Shown: piece by piece, positions 1 to 8,645 of the stretch
How the letters are laid out: each line of letters starts with the position of its first letter
Numbering within the stretch: position 1 is the first letter of the stretch
NCBI GenBank assembly: GCA_044450785.1
Contig: JBIOJM010000391.1
Span: 1-9,039, forward strand
Reading direction: 5' to 3'
Origin: JBIOJM01 sp044450785
GTDB lineage: Bacteria; Planctomycetota; Planctomycetia; Isosphaerales; Isosphaeraceae
DNA length: 9,039 bases
Notes under the pieces: generated by a model
Database searches by the model: none
Told to the model about the DNA's origin: nothing
The model's input: the letters and a program-made list of their open reading frames with translations, nothing else
Made by a program: the position numbers and the translations under genes

Positions 1-20
1 ATGCGCTGAATGTCGGTCAT
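1..20 (-). CDS. Possible 5' end of a minus-strand gene (partial)
   Basis: On the minus strand an ATG (complement of 18-20) opens a frame reading MTDIQR before the window ends. It is preceded by a purine-rich GGAGAG about 6 bases upstream, a good Shine-Dalgarno match and spacing. A minus-strand intrinsic terminator lies just upstream at 73-102, as expected between two genes transcribed in the same direction. Only six codons are visible, so no function can be suggested. A + strand gene ending at the TGA at 7-9 cannot be excluded. Confidence 0.3.
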
Positions 21-72
21 GATTCACTCTCCGTGCGCCGCCGCAAATGAAACAACACAGAGAATGGTATAC

Positions 73-102
73 AAAAAAAGGGCTGCGCGCGCAAATCAGC
101 CC
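73..102 (-). terminator. Rho-independent terminator, minus strand
   Basis: Read on the minus strand, GGGCTG (97-102) pairs perfectly with CAGCCC (80-85) around an 11-base loop and is followed at once by seven T residues (73-79). This is the textbook intrinsic terminator shape and works only in the minus direction. It lies about 220 bases beyond the stop codon of the thioredoxin lipoprotein gene and probably ends that transcript, or a separate small transcript from the gap. Confidence 0.7.
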
Positions 103-324
103 AGTTTGCCAAGCTTACCCAAAGTGCGCGCTGGCCCTGGGACAGACCTTGGTGCTGACCGCTCTCGACCGGGCCAGGGCACTCGGTGTGCCGTGTACTC
201 TCCACCGCCGTCCCGGCGCCGGACCGGAGCGGGCGGTGATCGTCTGCTCGTTTGAGCCGCGCCGGCAACAACCGCGGCCGGCGAATGCCGGCCGCCGAGT
301 CGCCCACGCGCGGGGCTGATGGAC
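103..324. other. Non-coding, hairpin-rich gap downstream of the thioredoxin gene
   Basis: No convincing gene is visible in these 222 bases; the open frames on both strands look like chance frames of GC-rich DNA, with no recognisable protein pattern. The stretch does hold several inverted repeats: CTGGCCC (131-137) with GGGCCAG (171-177), the overlapping alternative GCCCTGG (134-140) with CCAGGGC (174-180), GGCAC (178-182) with GTGCC (188-192), and a perfect 9-base repeat at 274-295. It could be a long 3' untranslated region or a small RNA ending at the terminator at 73-102. Confidence 0.4.
274..295. repeat. Perfect 9-base inverted repeat (hairpin)
   Basis: GCGGCCGGC (274-282) and GCCGGCCGC (287-295) are exact reverse complements separated by the four bases GAAT. 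The hairpin begins 29 bases past the stop codon of the minus-strand thioredoxin gene. It could act as a transcript-stabilising or terminating structure. It has no T tract on either side, so it is not a standard intrinsic terminator. Confidence 0.5.
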
Positions 325-1584
325 TCAGCGGGTCTTCTTGACCGCGGCCCCGCCCTCGTGCACCGGGTCGGCGAGCAGAATCTCAACAGTATCGGCGATC
401 AGGTCCAGGGAATGTTTCTCGTTCTCGGTAAGGAGCAACCGAACCTTCCCGGACCGGTCGAGAACGACCGACGTCGGGAAGCCCTTCAGGTTGGGGACCT
501 GCTTGAGGGTCGATTCGTCGCCGATCAGGCACGGATAAGGAATGCCTGACTCCTTCACGCTGCGTTTGACGAGGGTGCGCTTCTCGGACTCGCTCGACAC
601 CTTTTCATAGGCGAGCCCGACGATTTCCAGCCCGCGGTGGTGTCGCATCCGGTAGAGCTCGCTCAGGCGAGGGATCGCCTCGAGGCAGGGGCCGCACCAG
701 GTTCCCCAAAAGTCCACGAGCACGACCTTCCCCTTCAGGTCGGCGAGTGAGACCGGCTTGCCTTCGAGGTCGGGGAGCGTGAAGTTGAATGGGAAGTCGA
801 GGGGTCGATCGAGCAGGTCCTTGACTCGCTTGCGCGCCTCGACAACCTTGATTTCGTTCTTGGCCTTGAGTTCCGTTTGGAATTGCGGGGAGGAACGGAG
901 CGGAGCCATCGCCTCGTCGACTTCGGCAGGCGAGTACGCGTCGAGGCCTGTTTCATCGGCTTCCTTGAGCAGGGCCAGCGCCTGGTCGTTCCGGCCCTGC
1001 TGGACCCGGATCTGGGCCTGGGAGTAGAGCACCTGGCTGAAAAGCTGTTGCTCGTTGAGCTTCGGCGACTCATAGACGCGGCGCATCGCTCGCATCAGCT
1101 TGACGGCTTTCTCGACCGCGGCGGCACGATCCTCCGTGGACTTCGCCAGGCGCGCCTCGTCGAGGGCGAGTGCGGCCCGCCCCATCAAGGCTTCACGATT
1201 GAGCGGCTCGATGCCCAGGACTTGATCCAGCAGCCGGGCTGCCGTGGTAATATCGCCTTTCTGCACGCTTCGCAGTGCGACCCGGAGCTGCCGCTCGACG
1301 TCGCTCGCACCGAACGTCGCATCCGTGTTGGTCGAGCCGGTCGAGCTCGAGCCGGCCTGGGCGTCCCGGGTCTGGGACGCGGGCGATCCTCCGATGGGTT
1401 GCTCGCCAGCCGCTTCCGCATGAGCCGGCGCACCCGTTTGGGCCGCCGGCCCTGGATAGAAGGGGGAAGCCCCCGGATCGGGCTTCAGCTCCTCGTCCCG
1501 AGAACAGCCCGTTGTAACCAAAGACGCCCAACCGCAGGCCAGAAATGCGACGAGGAATCGAGAACCAACGCGACGAACGCACAT
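325..1584 (-). CDS. Predicted lipoprotein with C-terminal TlpA/ResA-type thioredoxin domain
   Basis: This 419-residue protein is probably an envelope-anchored thiol-disulfide oxidoreductase. Residues 1-27 look like a lipoprotein signal: MCVRRVGSRF, a hydrophobic stretch, then a loose lipobox LVTTGC with Cys27. Residues 30-95 are Pro/Ala/Gly/Ser-rich, like a flexible linker. Residues 95-255 are charged and helical, resembling tetratricopeptide-type repeats (GDITTAARLLDQVLGIEP, about 110-127). Residues 265-405 form the redoxin domain, with FWGTWCGPC holding the CxxC pair Cys297/Cys300, GFPT supplying the cis-proline at 370, and one extra Cys352. The frame stays open upstream to an ATG at 1764, but that would bury the signal sequence 60 residues inside. 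The ATG at 1584 has GGGAG six bases upstream (1591-1595), so I prefer it. Substrate is unknown; roles in cytochrome maturation or general disulfide reduction are family possibilities. It is transcribed divergently from dxr. Confidence 0.85.
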   Translation of the reverse strand: MCVRRVGSRFLVAFLACGWASLVTTGCSRDEELKPDPGASPFYPGPAAQTGAPAHAEAAGEQPIGGSPASQTRDAQAGSSSTGSTNTDATFGASDVERQLRVALRSVQKGDITTAARLLDQVLGIEPLNREALMGRAALALDEARLAKSTEDRAAAVEKAVKLMRAMRRVYESPKLNEQQLFSQVLYSQAQIRVQQGRNDQALALLKEADETGLDAYSPAEVDEAMAPLRSSPQFQTELKAKNEIKVVEARKRVKDLLDRPLDFPFNFTLPDLEGKPVSLADLKGKVVLVDFWGTWCGPCLEAIPRLSELYRMRHHRGLEIVGLAYEKVSSESEKRTLVKRSVKESGIPYPCLIGDESTLKQVPNLKGFPTSVVLDRSGKVRLLLTENEKHSLDLIADTVEILLADPVHEGGAAVKKTR

Positions 1585-1911
1585 GGGCCGCTCCCGTCTC
1601 TGTGTGTTGCGAACCGGACCGCGCAAGGGGTGAGTCGTGCATGGAGCGATGCCCGTACCCCGCGTGAGCGTGTTCAACCTCGGTAGGACATCGCCGCGAC
1701 GATCCAATTGAACATGTTGCGAGGCCACGGGAAAGGCCTCTTTCATCGCTCCTGCTTGTGCCATGGAGCGTGAACCTCTATAGTGCTCTTCTATCGCGTG
1801 GGGTGAGCCGAGGGACTTCGGACGACGGTCAGAGATGAGTCACCAGTTGTCCGGGCCGTGAACGAGCCGCGGGGAGACGGGGAGGTTGCGCTCGGGGAGC
1901 TGGGGACGCGG
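1585..1911. other. Divergent intergenic region between the thioredoxin gene and dxr
   Basis: This 327-base stretch separates two divergent genes and should carry promoters for both. I see a reasonable + strand promoter candidate near 1756-1784 but no clear minus-strand one. Part of it (1585-1764) is open in frame with the thioredoxin gene, and 1858-1911 is open in frame with dxr. I regard both as untranslated extensions because each protein's recognisable N-terminus begins after them. Confidence 0.5.
1756..1784 (+). promoter_or_regulatory. Candidate promoter for dxr-rseP
   Basis: TTGTGC (1756-1761) and TATAGT (1779-1784) are separated by exactly 17 bases. The -10 element matches the sigma-70 consensus at five of six positions; the -35 element matches only TTG. 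Transcription would start near 1791, leaving a leader of about 120 bases before the preferred dxr start. Found by eye; planctomycete promoters are poorly defined, so this is tentative. Confidence 0.35.
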
Positions 1912-3081
1912 ATGGAGCGTCGTGATTCACTCACTCATGTCGTGATCCTCGGCGCGACGGGCTCGATCGGTCGAAGCGCCTTGAGCGTGATCGATCATGA
2001 CGGCGGCGCACGGCTCAAAGTCTGGGGCCTCTCCGCGCATGCCCGCTGGCAGACGCTGGCGCAACAGGCGATCGCGCATCGACCTCGATTCGTCGCAGTG
2101 ACCGATCCGGATCTTGTTCCCCTGCTCGATCGCGAGCTGAGGGGAACGGGTATCCAGGTTCTCGGGGGATTGGATGGGATCGTCCAGATGGTTCAGGACG
2201 TCGAGACCGACCGGGTCTTGAGCGCGATTGTCGGGGCGGTCGGGCTGCGAGGGACCTGGGCGGCTCTCGAGGCCGGCAAGATCGTCGCCCTGGCCAACAA
2301 GGAGACGCTCGTCGTCGCCGGACCGCTGGTCATGGAACTGGCCCGCTCGCGCGGGGCGCAAATCCTGCCTGTCGACAGCGAGCACTCCGCGATCTTCCAG
2401 GCCCTGAAGGCGGGCGCGCCAGAGGATGTGCGCCGGGTGATCCTCACGTCGTCGGGCGGGCCGTTCCGCGGACGCACCCGCAAGGAGCTGGTCGACGTCA
2501 CGCCCGAGGATGCACTGAAACACCCCACCTGGCAGATGGGCCCGAAAATCACCATCGACTCGGCGACCTTGATGAACAAAGCGCTGGAAGTGATCGAAGC
2601 AAGGTGGCTCTTTCAACTCGAGCCGGACCAGGTCGAGGTTGTGATTCATCCGGAGAGCGTGGTACACTCGATGGTAGAATTTGTGGATGGCAGCGTCATC
2701 GCACAAATCTCCCCCCCTGACATGCGATTGCCCATTCAATATGCTCTGACTTATCCGGACCGGACGCCAGGAGCGGGTCAGCGGCTCGACTTAGGGCAAT
2801 CGTTTTCGCTTCACTTCGAGCCACCTGACCGGGAGACGTTTCCGAGTTTGGACCTGGGGTTTGAGGCGATGAGGCAAGGAGGGACCGCGGGAGTGGCGCT
2901 CAACGCCGCGAACGAGTCGGCGGTTGCGCGTTTCTTGAGAGGAGAGATCGGTTTTCTGGACATTTCGAGGGCCTGCCGCGCGGCACTTGATCATCATACG
3001 TTCGATCCGCGGCCCACGCTCGACGGCTTGTGGAAGGTCGACGCCTGGGCCCGACGGGAGGTTGAAGGTTGGAAAACCTGA
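1912..3081 (+). CDS. dxr: 1-deoxy-D-xylulose 5-phosphate reductoisomerase
   Basis: Dxr (IspC) converts 1-deoxy-D-xylulose 5-phosphate to 2-C-methyl-D-erythritol 4-phosphate with NADPH and a divalent metal. This is the first committed step of the cytosolic MEP isoprenoid pathway. The 389 residues match the usual family length. Visible landmarks are the NADPH-binding GATGSIG (14-20), LANKE (Glu131), the metal-binding DSEHSAIFQ (Asp155, Glu157), SSGGPFR (180-186) of the flexible substrate loop, and DSATLMNKALEVIEA (216-230) with Asn222, Lys223 and Glu226 at the active site, followed by HPESVVHS (246-253). All key residues are present, so it should be active. The frame extends to a GTG at 1858 with poor ribosome-binding context. 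The ATG at 1912 has GGGGA upstream and puts GATGSIG at the usual distance from the N-terminus. It overlaps the downstream protease gene by 13 bases, so the two are almost certainly one operon. Confidence 0.96.
   Translation: MERRDSLTHVVILGATGSIGRSALSVIDHDGGARLKVWGLSAHARWQTLAQQAIAHRPRFVAVTDPDLVPLLDRELRGTGIQVLGGLDGIVQMVQDVETDRVLSAIVGAVGLRGTWAALEAGKIVALANKETLVVAGPLVMELARSRGAQILPVDSEHSAIFQALKAGAPEDVRRVILTSSGGPFRGRTRKELVDVTPEDALKHPTWQMGPKITIDSATLMNKALEVIEARWLFQLEPDQVEVVIHPESVVHSMVEFVDGSVIAQISPPDMRLPIQYALTYPDRTPGAGQRLDLGQSFSLHFEPPDRETFPSLDLGFEAMRQGGTAGVALNAANESAVARFLRGEIGFLDISRACRAALDHHTFDPRPTLDGLWKVDAWARREVEGWKT
3056..3071 (+). promoter_or_regulatory. Ribosome binding site fixing a TTG start for rseP
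   Basis: GGGAGG (3056-3061) lies seven bases before the TTG at 3069-3071, inside the last codons of dxr. This strong Shine-Dalgarno sequence supports the rare TTG start. The next possible start in frame lies beyond the beginning of the first membrane segment. Confidence 0.65.
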
Positions 3082-5099
3082 CGTGGATCTTCACGGTCTT
3101 GAAGGTGGTATTGGGGCTGGGCTTTGTGATCTTCATTCACGAGCTGGGCCATTTCCTCCTGGCGAAGTGGAACGGCGTGAAGGTTGAGAAGTTCTCGATC
3201 GGATTCGGGACGACGCTCTTTGGATTCACACGGGGCGAGACCGAGTACGTCGTGGCGGCCCTTCCGCTGGGAGGTTTCGTCAAGATGCTGGGTGAAGGGG
3301 TGGAGGAGGAAGGGAACAAGTCGACGGATCCGCGGGCCTTTCCCAACAAATCGGTGAGTGCGCGGATGGCGATCATCTCGGCCGGGGTGATCATGAACGT
3401 GTTTCTCGCGTATGGCTGTTTCGTTTTTTTCTACCAGCACGAGCGTTTGGAGCGTTCGTCCATACTGGGAGCCGTCAGCGCGGGCTCGCCGGCGTACGAG
3501 GCGGGTCTGCGTGCCGGTGACGACATGGTGGCGATCGATGATCTCCGCGACGTCGGCTACGATTCCGTACGTCTCAAGGTGCTCATGAGCTCGCACGGTC
3601 AGATACTCCACCTGGAGGTGAAGCGTCCGGGGCATCAGGAGCCGATCGGTCTCGACATTCAGCCCCGGCGGGAAGCCAGTGCGGATGCACCCACGATCGG
3701 TATTGTTTCGAGCGAGAGCCTGGAGATCGGCGATTTTCAGCCGGGAGCCGGGATGACGGACCCCCCGGTTTATGCGCAGCTCAAGGGGAAGGAACGCGAG
3801 TCGAAGGTCGACGTGCTGGTCGCGGCGGGACCCGCCGGTCAAGAGCCGACGCCACTCGCCGACATCTTCGCTTACGATCGACTGCTGGCGAAGTACGCCG
3901 AGCAACCGATCAAGCACGTCATCGAGCGCCGAGAGCGCTTGTCGCCCAGCGAACACGGCGTTCTGCTGGAGCGGTTCGAGCTGACGGTTCCAGTCTGTCA
4001 CTTTGTGGACTTCGGGCTCCGGCTCGCCCTCGAGCCGATCAGCGGGATTCGCAAGGACTCGCCCGCGGAGAAGGCTGGATTTCGCAAGGGCGACCGGTTG
4101 ATCAAGGTCGATGGCCAGGACGTCGATCCCGTGCGGCTGCCGGGCCAGTGCTACGAGCACGCCGGCAAGCCGATGACCTTCGAGATCGAGCGCGAAATCG
4201 CGACCGGCCAGCGCAAACCGGTGACCCTGACGGTGGCCCCGGAGGATACACCGCCGCGGACGAAGTTCGCGATCGAGAACGAGGCGGTTGACGTGCCGGG
4301 ACTGGGGCTGTGTTACCCGATCCGGCCGCAGGTGATTGCGGTGCGGCCCGACTCGCCGGCGGCCAAAGCAGGACTCAAGCCAGGCGACGTGATCAATGCG
4401 ATGTTGATACCGCCCTCGAAGCCGACGGCCCCGGTGAAAACGACTTTCTCATGGCTCTGGAAATTCTTCAAATCGAACAAGGCCGAACGCCCTCTGACCT
4501 TTGACTTCAGCGATCATTCGTCTGGCTGGTTGAGTGCTTTCACCGACCTTCAAGGCCGGCCCATCCAGGAGGTCGAGCTGGTTGTCAACAAGGCGTCCGA
4601 GCCGATCAAGATCACGCCCGAGCCCGATCTGCGCTGGTCCAACCCGACGCGCGGGTTCCATTTCTTTCCGGAGATCCGTCAGCTCCCCGCGCAGGCATTC
4701 AGCCTGGCGGTCCGGAGCGGATACGACGAGGCGATCCGGACTCTAACCATGGTGTATTCGACTTTCCGCAGCCTGGCCCAACGGCGAGTCAGCCCCAAGA
4801 GTCTTGGCGGTCCAATCCTGATTGCCCAGGTGGCTTATGTCGAGGCCAGCTCGGGCTTCAGCGAGTTTGTCCGCTTCCTGGGCATCCTCAGCATCAACCT
4901 GGCGGTGCTCAACTTCCTGCCGATCCCGCCCCTGGACGGCGGTCAGATGGTCTTCCTCGCCGCCGAGAAAGTACGAGGCCGGCCGCTGCCGGAGTCGACC
5001 GTGATCGGGGGGACGTATTTCGGCCTGTTTCTCGTGCTCTGCCTGATGGTCTACGTGACCTACCAGGACGTGTTCCGCTTGTTCAAGGGGTGGTTCTAA
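3069..5099 (+). CDS. rseP: RseP-type site-2 membrane metalloprotease with three PDZ-like modules
   Basis: This is an intramembrane zinc protease (M50 family) of the RseP/RasP kind, which cuts anti-sigma factors and leftover signal peptides in the inner membrane. Membrane segment 1 (about 8-30) carries HELGH at 24-28 (zinc-binding His24/His28, catalytic Glu25). A second hydrophobic segment spans about 100-121. The third zinc-ligand region is NFLPIPPLDGG (615-625, Asp623), and the last membrane segment is about 647-665. GGPI at 580-583 is also typical. Between the halves I see three PDZ-like cores with the pattern DSPA..AGL..GD: about 134-156, 327-348 and 423-443. E. coli RseP has about 450 residues and two PDZ domains, so this 676-residue protein is markedly enlarged, with an extra stretch at about 205-320. 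It starts at TTG inside dxr. Its client is unknown. Confidence 0.93.
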   Translation: MENLTWIFTVLKVVLGLGFVIFIHELGHFLLAKWNGVKVEKFSIGFGTTLFGFTRGETEYVVAALPLGGFVKMLGEGVEEEGNKSTDPRAFPNKSVSARMAIISAGVIMNVFLAYGCFVFFYQHERLERSSILGAVSAGSPAYEAGLRAGDDMVAIDDLRDVGYDSVRLKVLMSSHGQILHLEVKRPGHQEPIGLDIQPRREASADAPTIGIVSSESLEIGDFQPGAGMTDPPVYAQLKGKERESKVDVLVAAGPAGQEPTPLADIFAYDRLLAKYAEQPIKHVIERRERLSPSEHGVLLERFELTVPVCHFVDFGLRLALEPISGIRKDSPAEKAGFRKGDRLIKVDGQDVDPVRLPGQCYEHAGKPMTFEIEREIATGQRKPVTLTVAPEDTPPRTKFAIENEAVDVPGLGLCYPIRPQVIAVRPDSPAAKAGLKPGDVINAMLIPPSKPTAPVKTTFSWLWKFFKSNKAERPLTFDFSDHSSGWLSAFTDLQGRPIQEVELVVNKASEPIKITPEPDLRWSNPTRGFHFFPEIRQLPAQAFSLAVRSGYDEAIRTLTMVYSTFRSLAQRRVSPKSLGGPILIAQVAYVEASSGFSEFVRFLGILSINLAVLNFLPIPPLDGGQMVFLAAEKVRGRPLPESTVIGGTYFGLFLVLCLMVYVTYQDVFRLFKGWF

Positions 5100-5102
5100 G
5101 GG

Positions 5103-5130
5103 AAGGATGAAGGATGAAGGATGAAGGATG
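5103..5130 (+). repeat. Tandem heptamer repeat, four perfect AAGGATG copies
   Basis: Four exact head-to-tail copies of AAGGATG begin four bases after the rseP stop codon and end 43 bases before the next gene. Each copy contains a Shine-Dalgarno-like AGGA and an ATG, and because the unit is seven bases the ATGs cycle through all three frames. No product follows from them. It is a simple-sequence repeat of a kind that can vary in copy number by replication slippage. Confidence 0.9.
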
Positions 5131-5173
5131 AGTCAGAAGGGTCTCAGTCTCATCCGGAGCGAGAGGTTGTCCC

Positions 5174-5896
5174 ATGGGATTGCTTCGGGATCGACTGGTG
5201 GTGGAGGAGGGTCGAGCCAGCTTGCGCTCGAATGGAACGACCGTCTCCGAAATCGTCGGACAACTCGAGGCCGGAGCATCCCTGCTTAAGCTGATCGGAC
5301 GCAGCCCACTGGAGCCCGTCGATGTGATCGCCGCGCTGGGACAGAGTGCTCTGGGGGATCTTGACTCGTTGGGTCCTGGCTTGGTCCAGGGAAAGCCGCC
5401 AAGACCCGGGCTCGCCCCGGCGTTGTCGGAGCCTGCCCTGGCCGCCGTGTTTCCCTCTGCATCCCACGGGGCCAGGCTGGCGCTGGCGGCCGGTCTACTC
5501 CAGGCTCACGACTTCTGGGACGCCAGCCACGACGCCGCCCAGCGGGCGGATGACCTGGGCGAGCGGGATTTTTCAGCCTACTGGCATGGCGTCGCCCATC
5601 GCCGCGAGCCTGATGCGGGAAATGCCGCCTACTGGTTCCGCAGGGTCGGCCGGCATCCGGTCTTGACGCAGATGGCCACATCAGCTCGGCCCTGGCTGGA
5701 CGAACACGGCGACTCGTCGCTCACCGGCCGCCTAATCGTCGGCGGTGGCTGGAATGCCTTCGCCATGATCGACCTGTGCACCCAAGCACGCCCCGGGTCA
5801 CCGAGTGAAACGCTGGCGCGCCGGCTTCAACGGCTGGAAATGTGGCTCTTGCTCGAAGCCACGTTCGCGGAACTGGCGGCCATCTCACTGTCGTGA
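5174..5896 (+). CDS. Unassigned soluble protein with a His/Trp/Arg-rich core
   Basis: I do not recognise a named domain in this 240-residue protein. No signal peptide or membrane segment is visible, so it is probably cytosolic. Residues 1-100 are mostly Leu/Ala-rich helix with a proline-rich break at 75-82. The core looks strongly constrained: HDFWDASH (112-119), then YWHGVAHRREPDAGN (136-150), YWFRRVGRHPV (153-163) and GGWNAFAMIDLC (191-202). Such clustering of His, Trp, Tyr, Arg, Asp and Glu is typical of a catalytic or ligand-binding site, and from memory similar motifs occur in uncharacterised bacterial proteins. The ATG at 5174 has GAGAGG (5161-5166) seven bases upstream, which makes the start convincing. 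It lies 74 bases after rseP and might be read from the same transcript. Base composition matches its neighbours, so it does not look recently acquired. Confidence 0.8.
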   Translation: MGLLRDRLVVEEGRASLRSNGTTVSEIVGQLEAGASLLKLIGRSPLEPVDVIAALGQSALGDLDSLGPGLVQGKPPRPGLAPALSEPALAAVFPSASHGARLALAAGLLQAHDFWDASHDAAQRADDLGERDFSAYWHGVAHRREPDAGNAAYWFRRVGRHPVLTQMATSARPWLDEHGDSSLTGRLIVGGGWNAFAMIDLCTQARPGSPSETLARRLQRLEMWLLLEATFAELAAISLS

Positions 5897-5910
5897 TCCG
5901 TTGCGGACGA

Positions 5911-5919
5911 TGTTAGAAT
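5911..5919 (+). promoter_or_regulatory. Candidate extended -10 promoter element before the Uma2-acs pair
   Basis: TGTTAGAAT contains TAGAAT (5914-5919), five of six matches to the sigma-70 -10 consensus, preceded by TG one base upstream, the extended -10 signature. No good -35 element is present at the right distance (TCGTGA at 5891), which extended -10 promoters tolerate. Transcription would start near 5926, giving a leader of about 56 bases before the Uma2 gene. Confidence 0.35.
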
Positions 5920-5981
5920 GATTCCCGGGCGATGAAAAAGGCCCGATCAGTCGTGGAGACGGCCGCGGAGGATATAGAATC

Positions 5982-6575
5982 ATGGCTCTCGATACTCATC
6001 CTTCAGAGACACTGCCCCCTCCCGACTGGGATTCCGATGCGCGCAAGTTTTACGAAGTGGTGGGCGGCGAGATCGTGGAGAATCCACCAATGGGCGCGAT
6101 GGAGTCGATCCTTGCTTCTTTTCTTTCGCATTTGATGGGTCTATTCGCCAGGTCGAACGGATTTGGCCGCGTTGTCGTCGAAACCCACTTCTACATCGAT
6201 CGCGCCCGCAAGCTGAAACGCCGGCCCGACGTCGCTTTCGTCTCGGCAAAACGATGGCCCTTGAAGCGACCGGCTCCCCAAACGGAGGCCTGGGACGTGG
6301 TCCCCGATTTGGCCGTCGAGGTCGTCAGCAAAACGAATACCGCCGATCAGATCGACAAGAAGATCGACGAATACTTTCAAGCCGGCGTGAGCGATGTTTG
6401 GGTCATCTATCCCGGGACCAGCAAAATCTACGTCTACAATTCGCCAACGCGGGTCAGCGTGCTGCAGCGCGGCGACGAGCTCGACGGCGGGGCGTTGCTT
6501 CCCGGTTTTCGTGTCGCGCTGTCGACGCTGTTTGAAGAGGGTAACGAGGAATCGGGCGAAGTTGCTGGTTCCTAG
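5982..6575 (+). CDS. Uma2-family (DUF820) PD-(D/E)XK nuclease-like protein
   Basis: This 197-residue protein fits the Uma2/DUF820 family, which has a restriction-endonuclease-like fold and is greatly expanded in cyanobacteria and planctomycetes; its biological role is unresolved. Visible family hallmarks are YEVVGGEIVENPPMG (24-38) near the N-terminus, RRPDVAFVS (80-88) with the presumed metal-binding Asp83, PDLAVEVVSKTN (108-119) with Glu113, and the helix ADQIDKKIDEYFQAGVSDVW (121-140) with the KK pair at 126-127, followed by VIYPGTSKIYVY. The expected acidic and basic residues are all present, so the fold looks intact. GGAGG (5967-5971) lies ten bases before the ATG, slightly long. It ends 15 bases before acs on the same strand, suggesting co-transcription. 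Many copies of this family travel alone, so the context gives no firm function. Confidence 0.88.
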   Translation: MALDTHPSETLPPPDWDSDARKFYEVVGGEIVENPPMGAMESILASFLSHLMGLFARSNGFGRVVVETHFYIDRARKLKRRPDVAFVSAKRWPLKRPAPQTEAWDVVPDLAVEVVSKTNTADQIDKKIDEYFQAGVSDVWVIYPGTSKIYVYNSPTRVSVLQRGDELDGGALLPGFRVALSTLFEEGNEESGEVAGS

Positions 6576-6590
6576 CGGAGTTTTGCGACC

Positions 6591-8561
<1,971 letters not shown>

Positions 8562-8579
8562 AGCAACGGCGAGAAGAAC

Positions 8580-8601
8580 GGGGGAAAGGCGCATTTCCTT
8601 C
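8580..8601 (+). terminator. Weak hairpin after acs, possible terminator
   Basis: GGGGGAAA (8580-8587) can pair with TTTCCTTC (8594-8601) around a six-base loop, using six Watson-Crick and two G-U pairs. It begins 18 bases after the acs stop codon. No T tract follows, so any terminator role is uncertain. Confidence 0.25.
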
Positions 8602-8645
8602 TGGGTCACGAGCCCCGCCCGAACCTGTCCCACCGAGTTTACCTC

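Noticed and set aside
17..386. Overlapping small frames on both strands in the left gap
   Set aside because: Several run through the intrinsic terminator or the gene end, have no motif, and look like chance frames, so the region was treated as non-coding.
877..1686. Long + strand open frame (269 codons) antisense to the thioredoxin gene
   Set aside because: Its product is Arg/Gly/Leu-rich without any recognisable motif, while the opposite strand carries a clear WCGPC thioredoxin domain. Long antisense frames are expected in GC-rich DNA.
1858..1911. Upstream GTG start for dxr
   Set aside because: It adds 18 residues before the NADPH-binding motif that most Dxr proteins lack, and it has poorer ribosome-binding context than the ATG at 1912.
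1927..2739. Minus-strand open frame (270 codons) antisense to dxr
   Set aside because: The + strand encodes every dxr active-site motif across this interval, and the antisense product has only Arg/Asp/Gln-rich filler sequence.
2994..4160. Long minus-strand open frame (388 codons) antisense to rseP
   Set aside because: It lies opposite the HELGH and PDZ-coding parts of the protease and shows no domain pattern of its own; it is a by-product of GC-rich codon use.
5932..6135. Short + strand frame of 67 codons starting before the Uma2 gene
   Set aside because: It overlaps the Uma2 gene in another frame for most of its length, lacks a good ribosome-binding site, and becomes Trp/Arg/Ser-rich once inside the Uma2 coding region.
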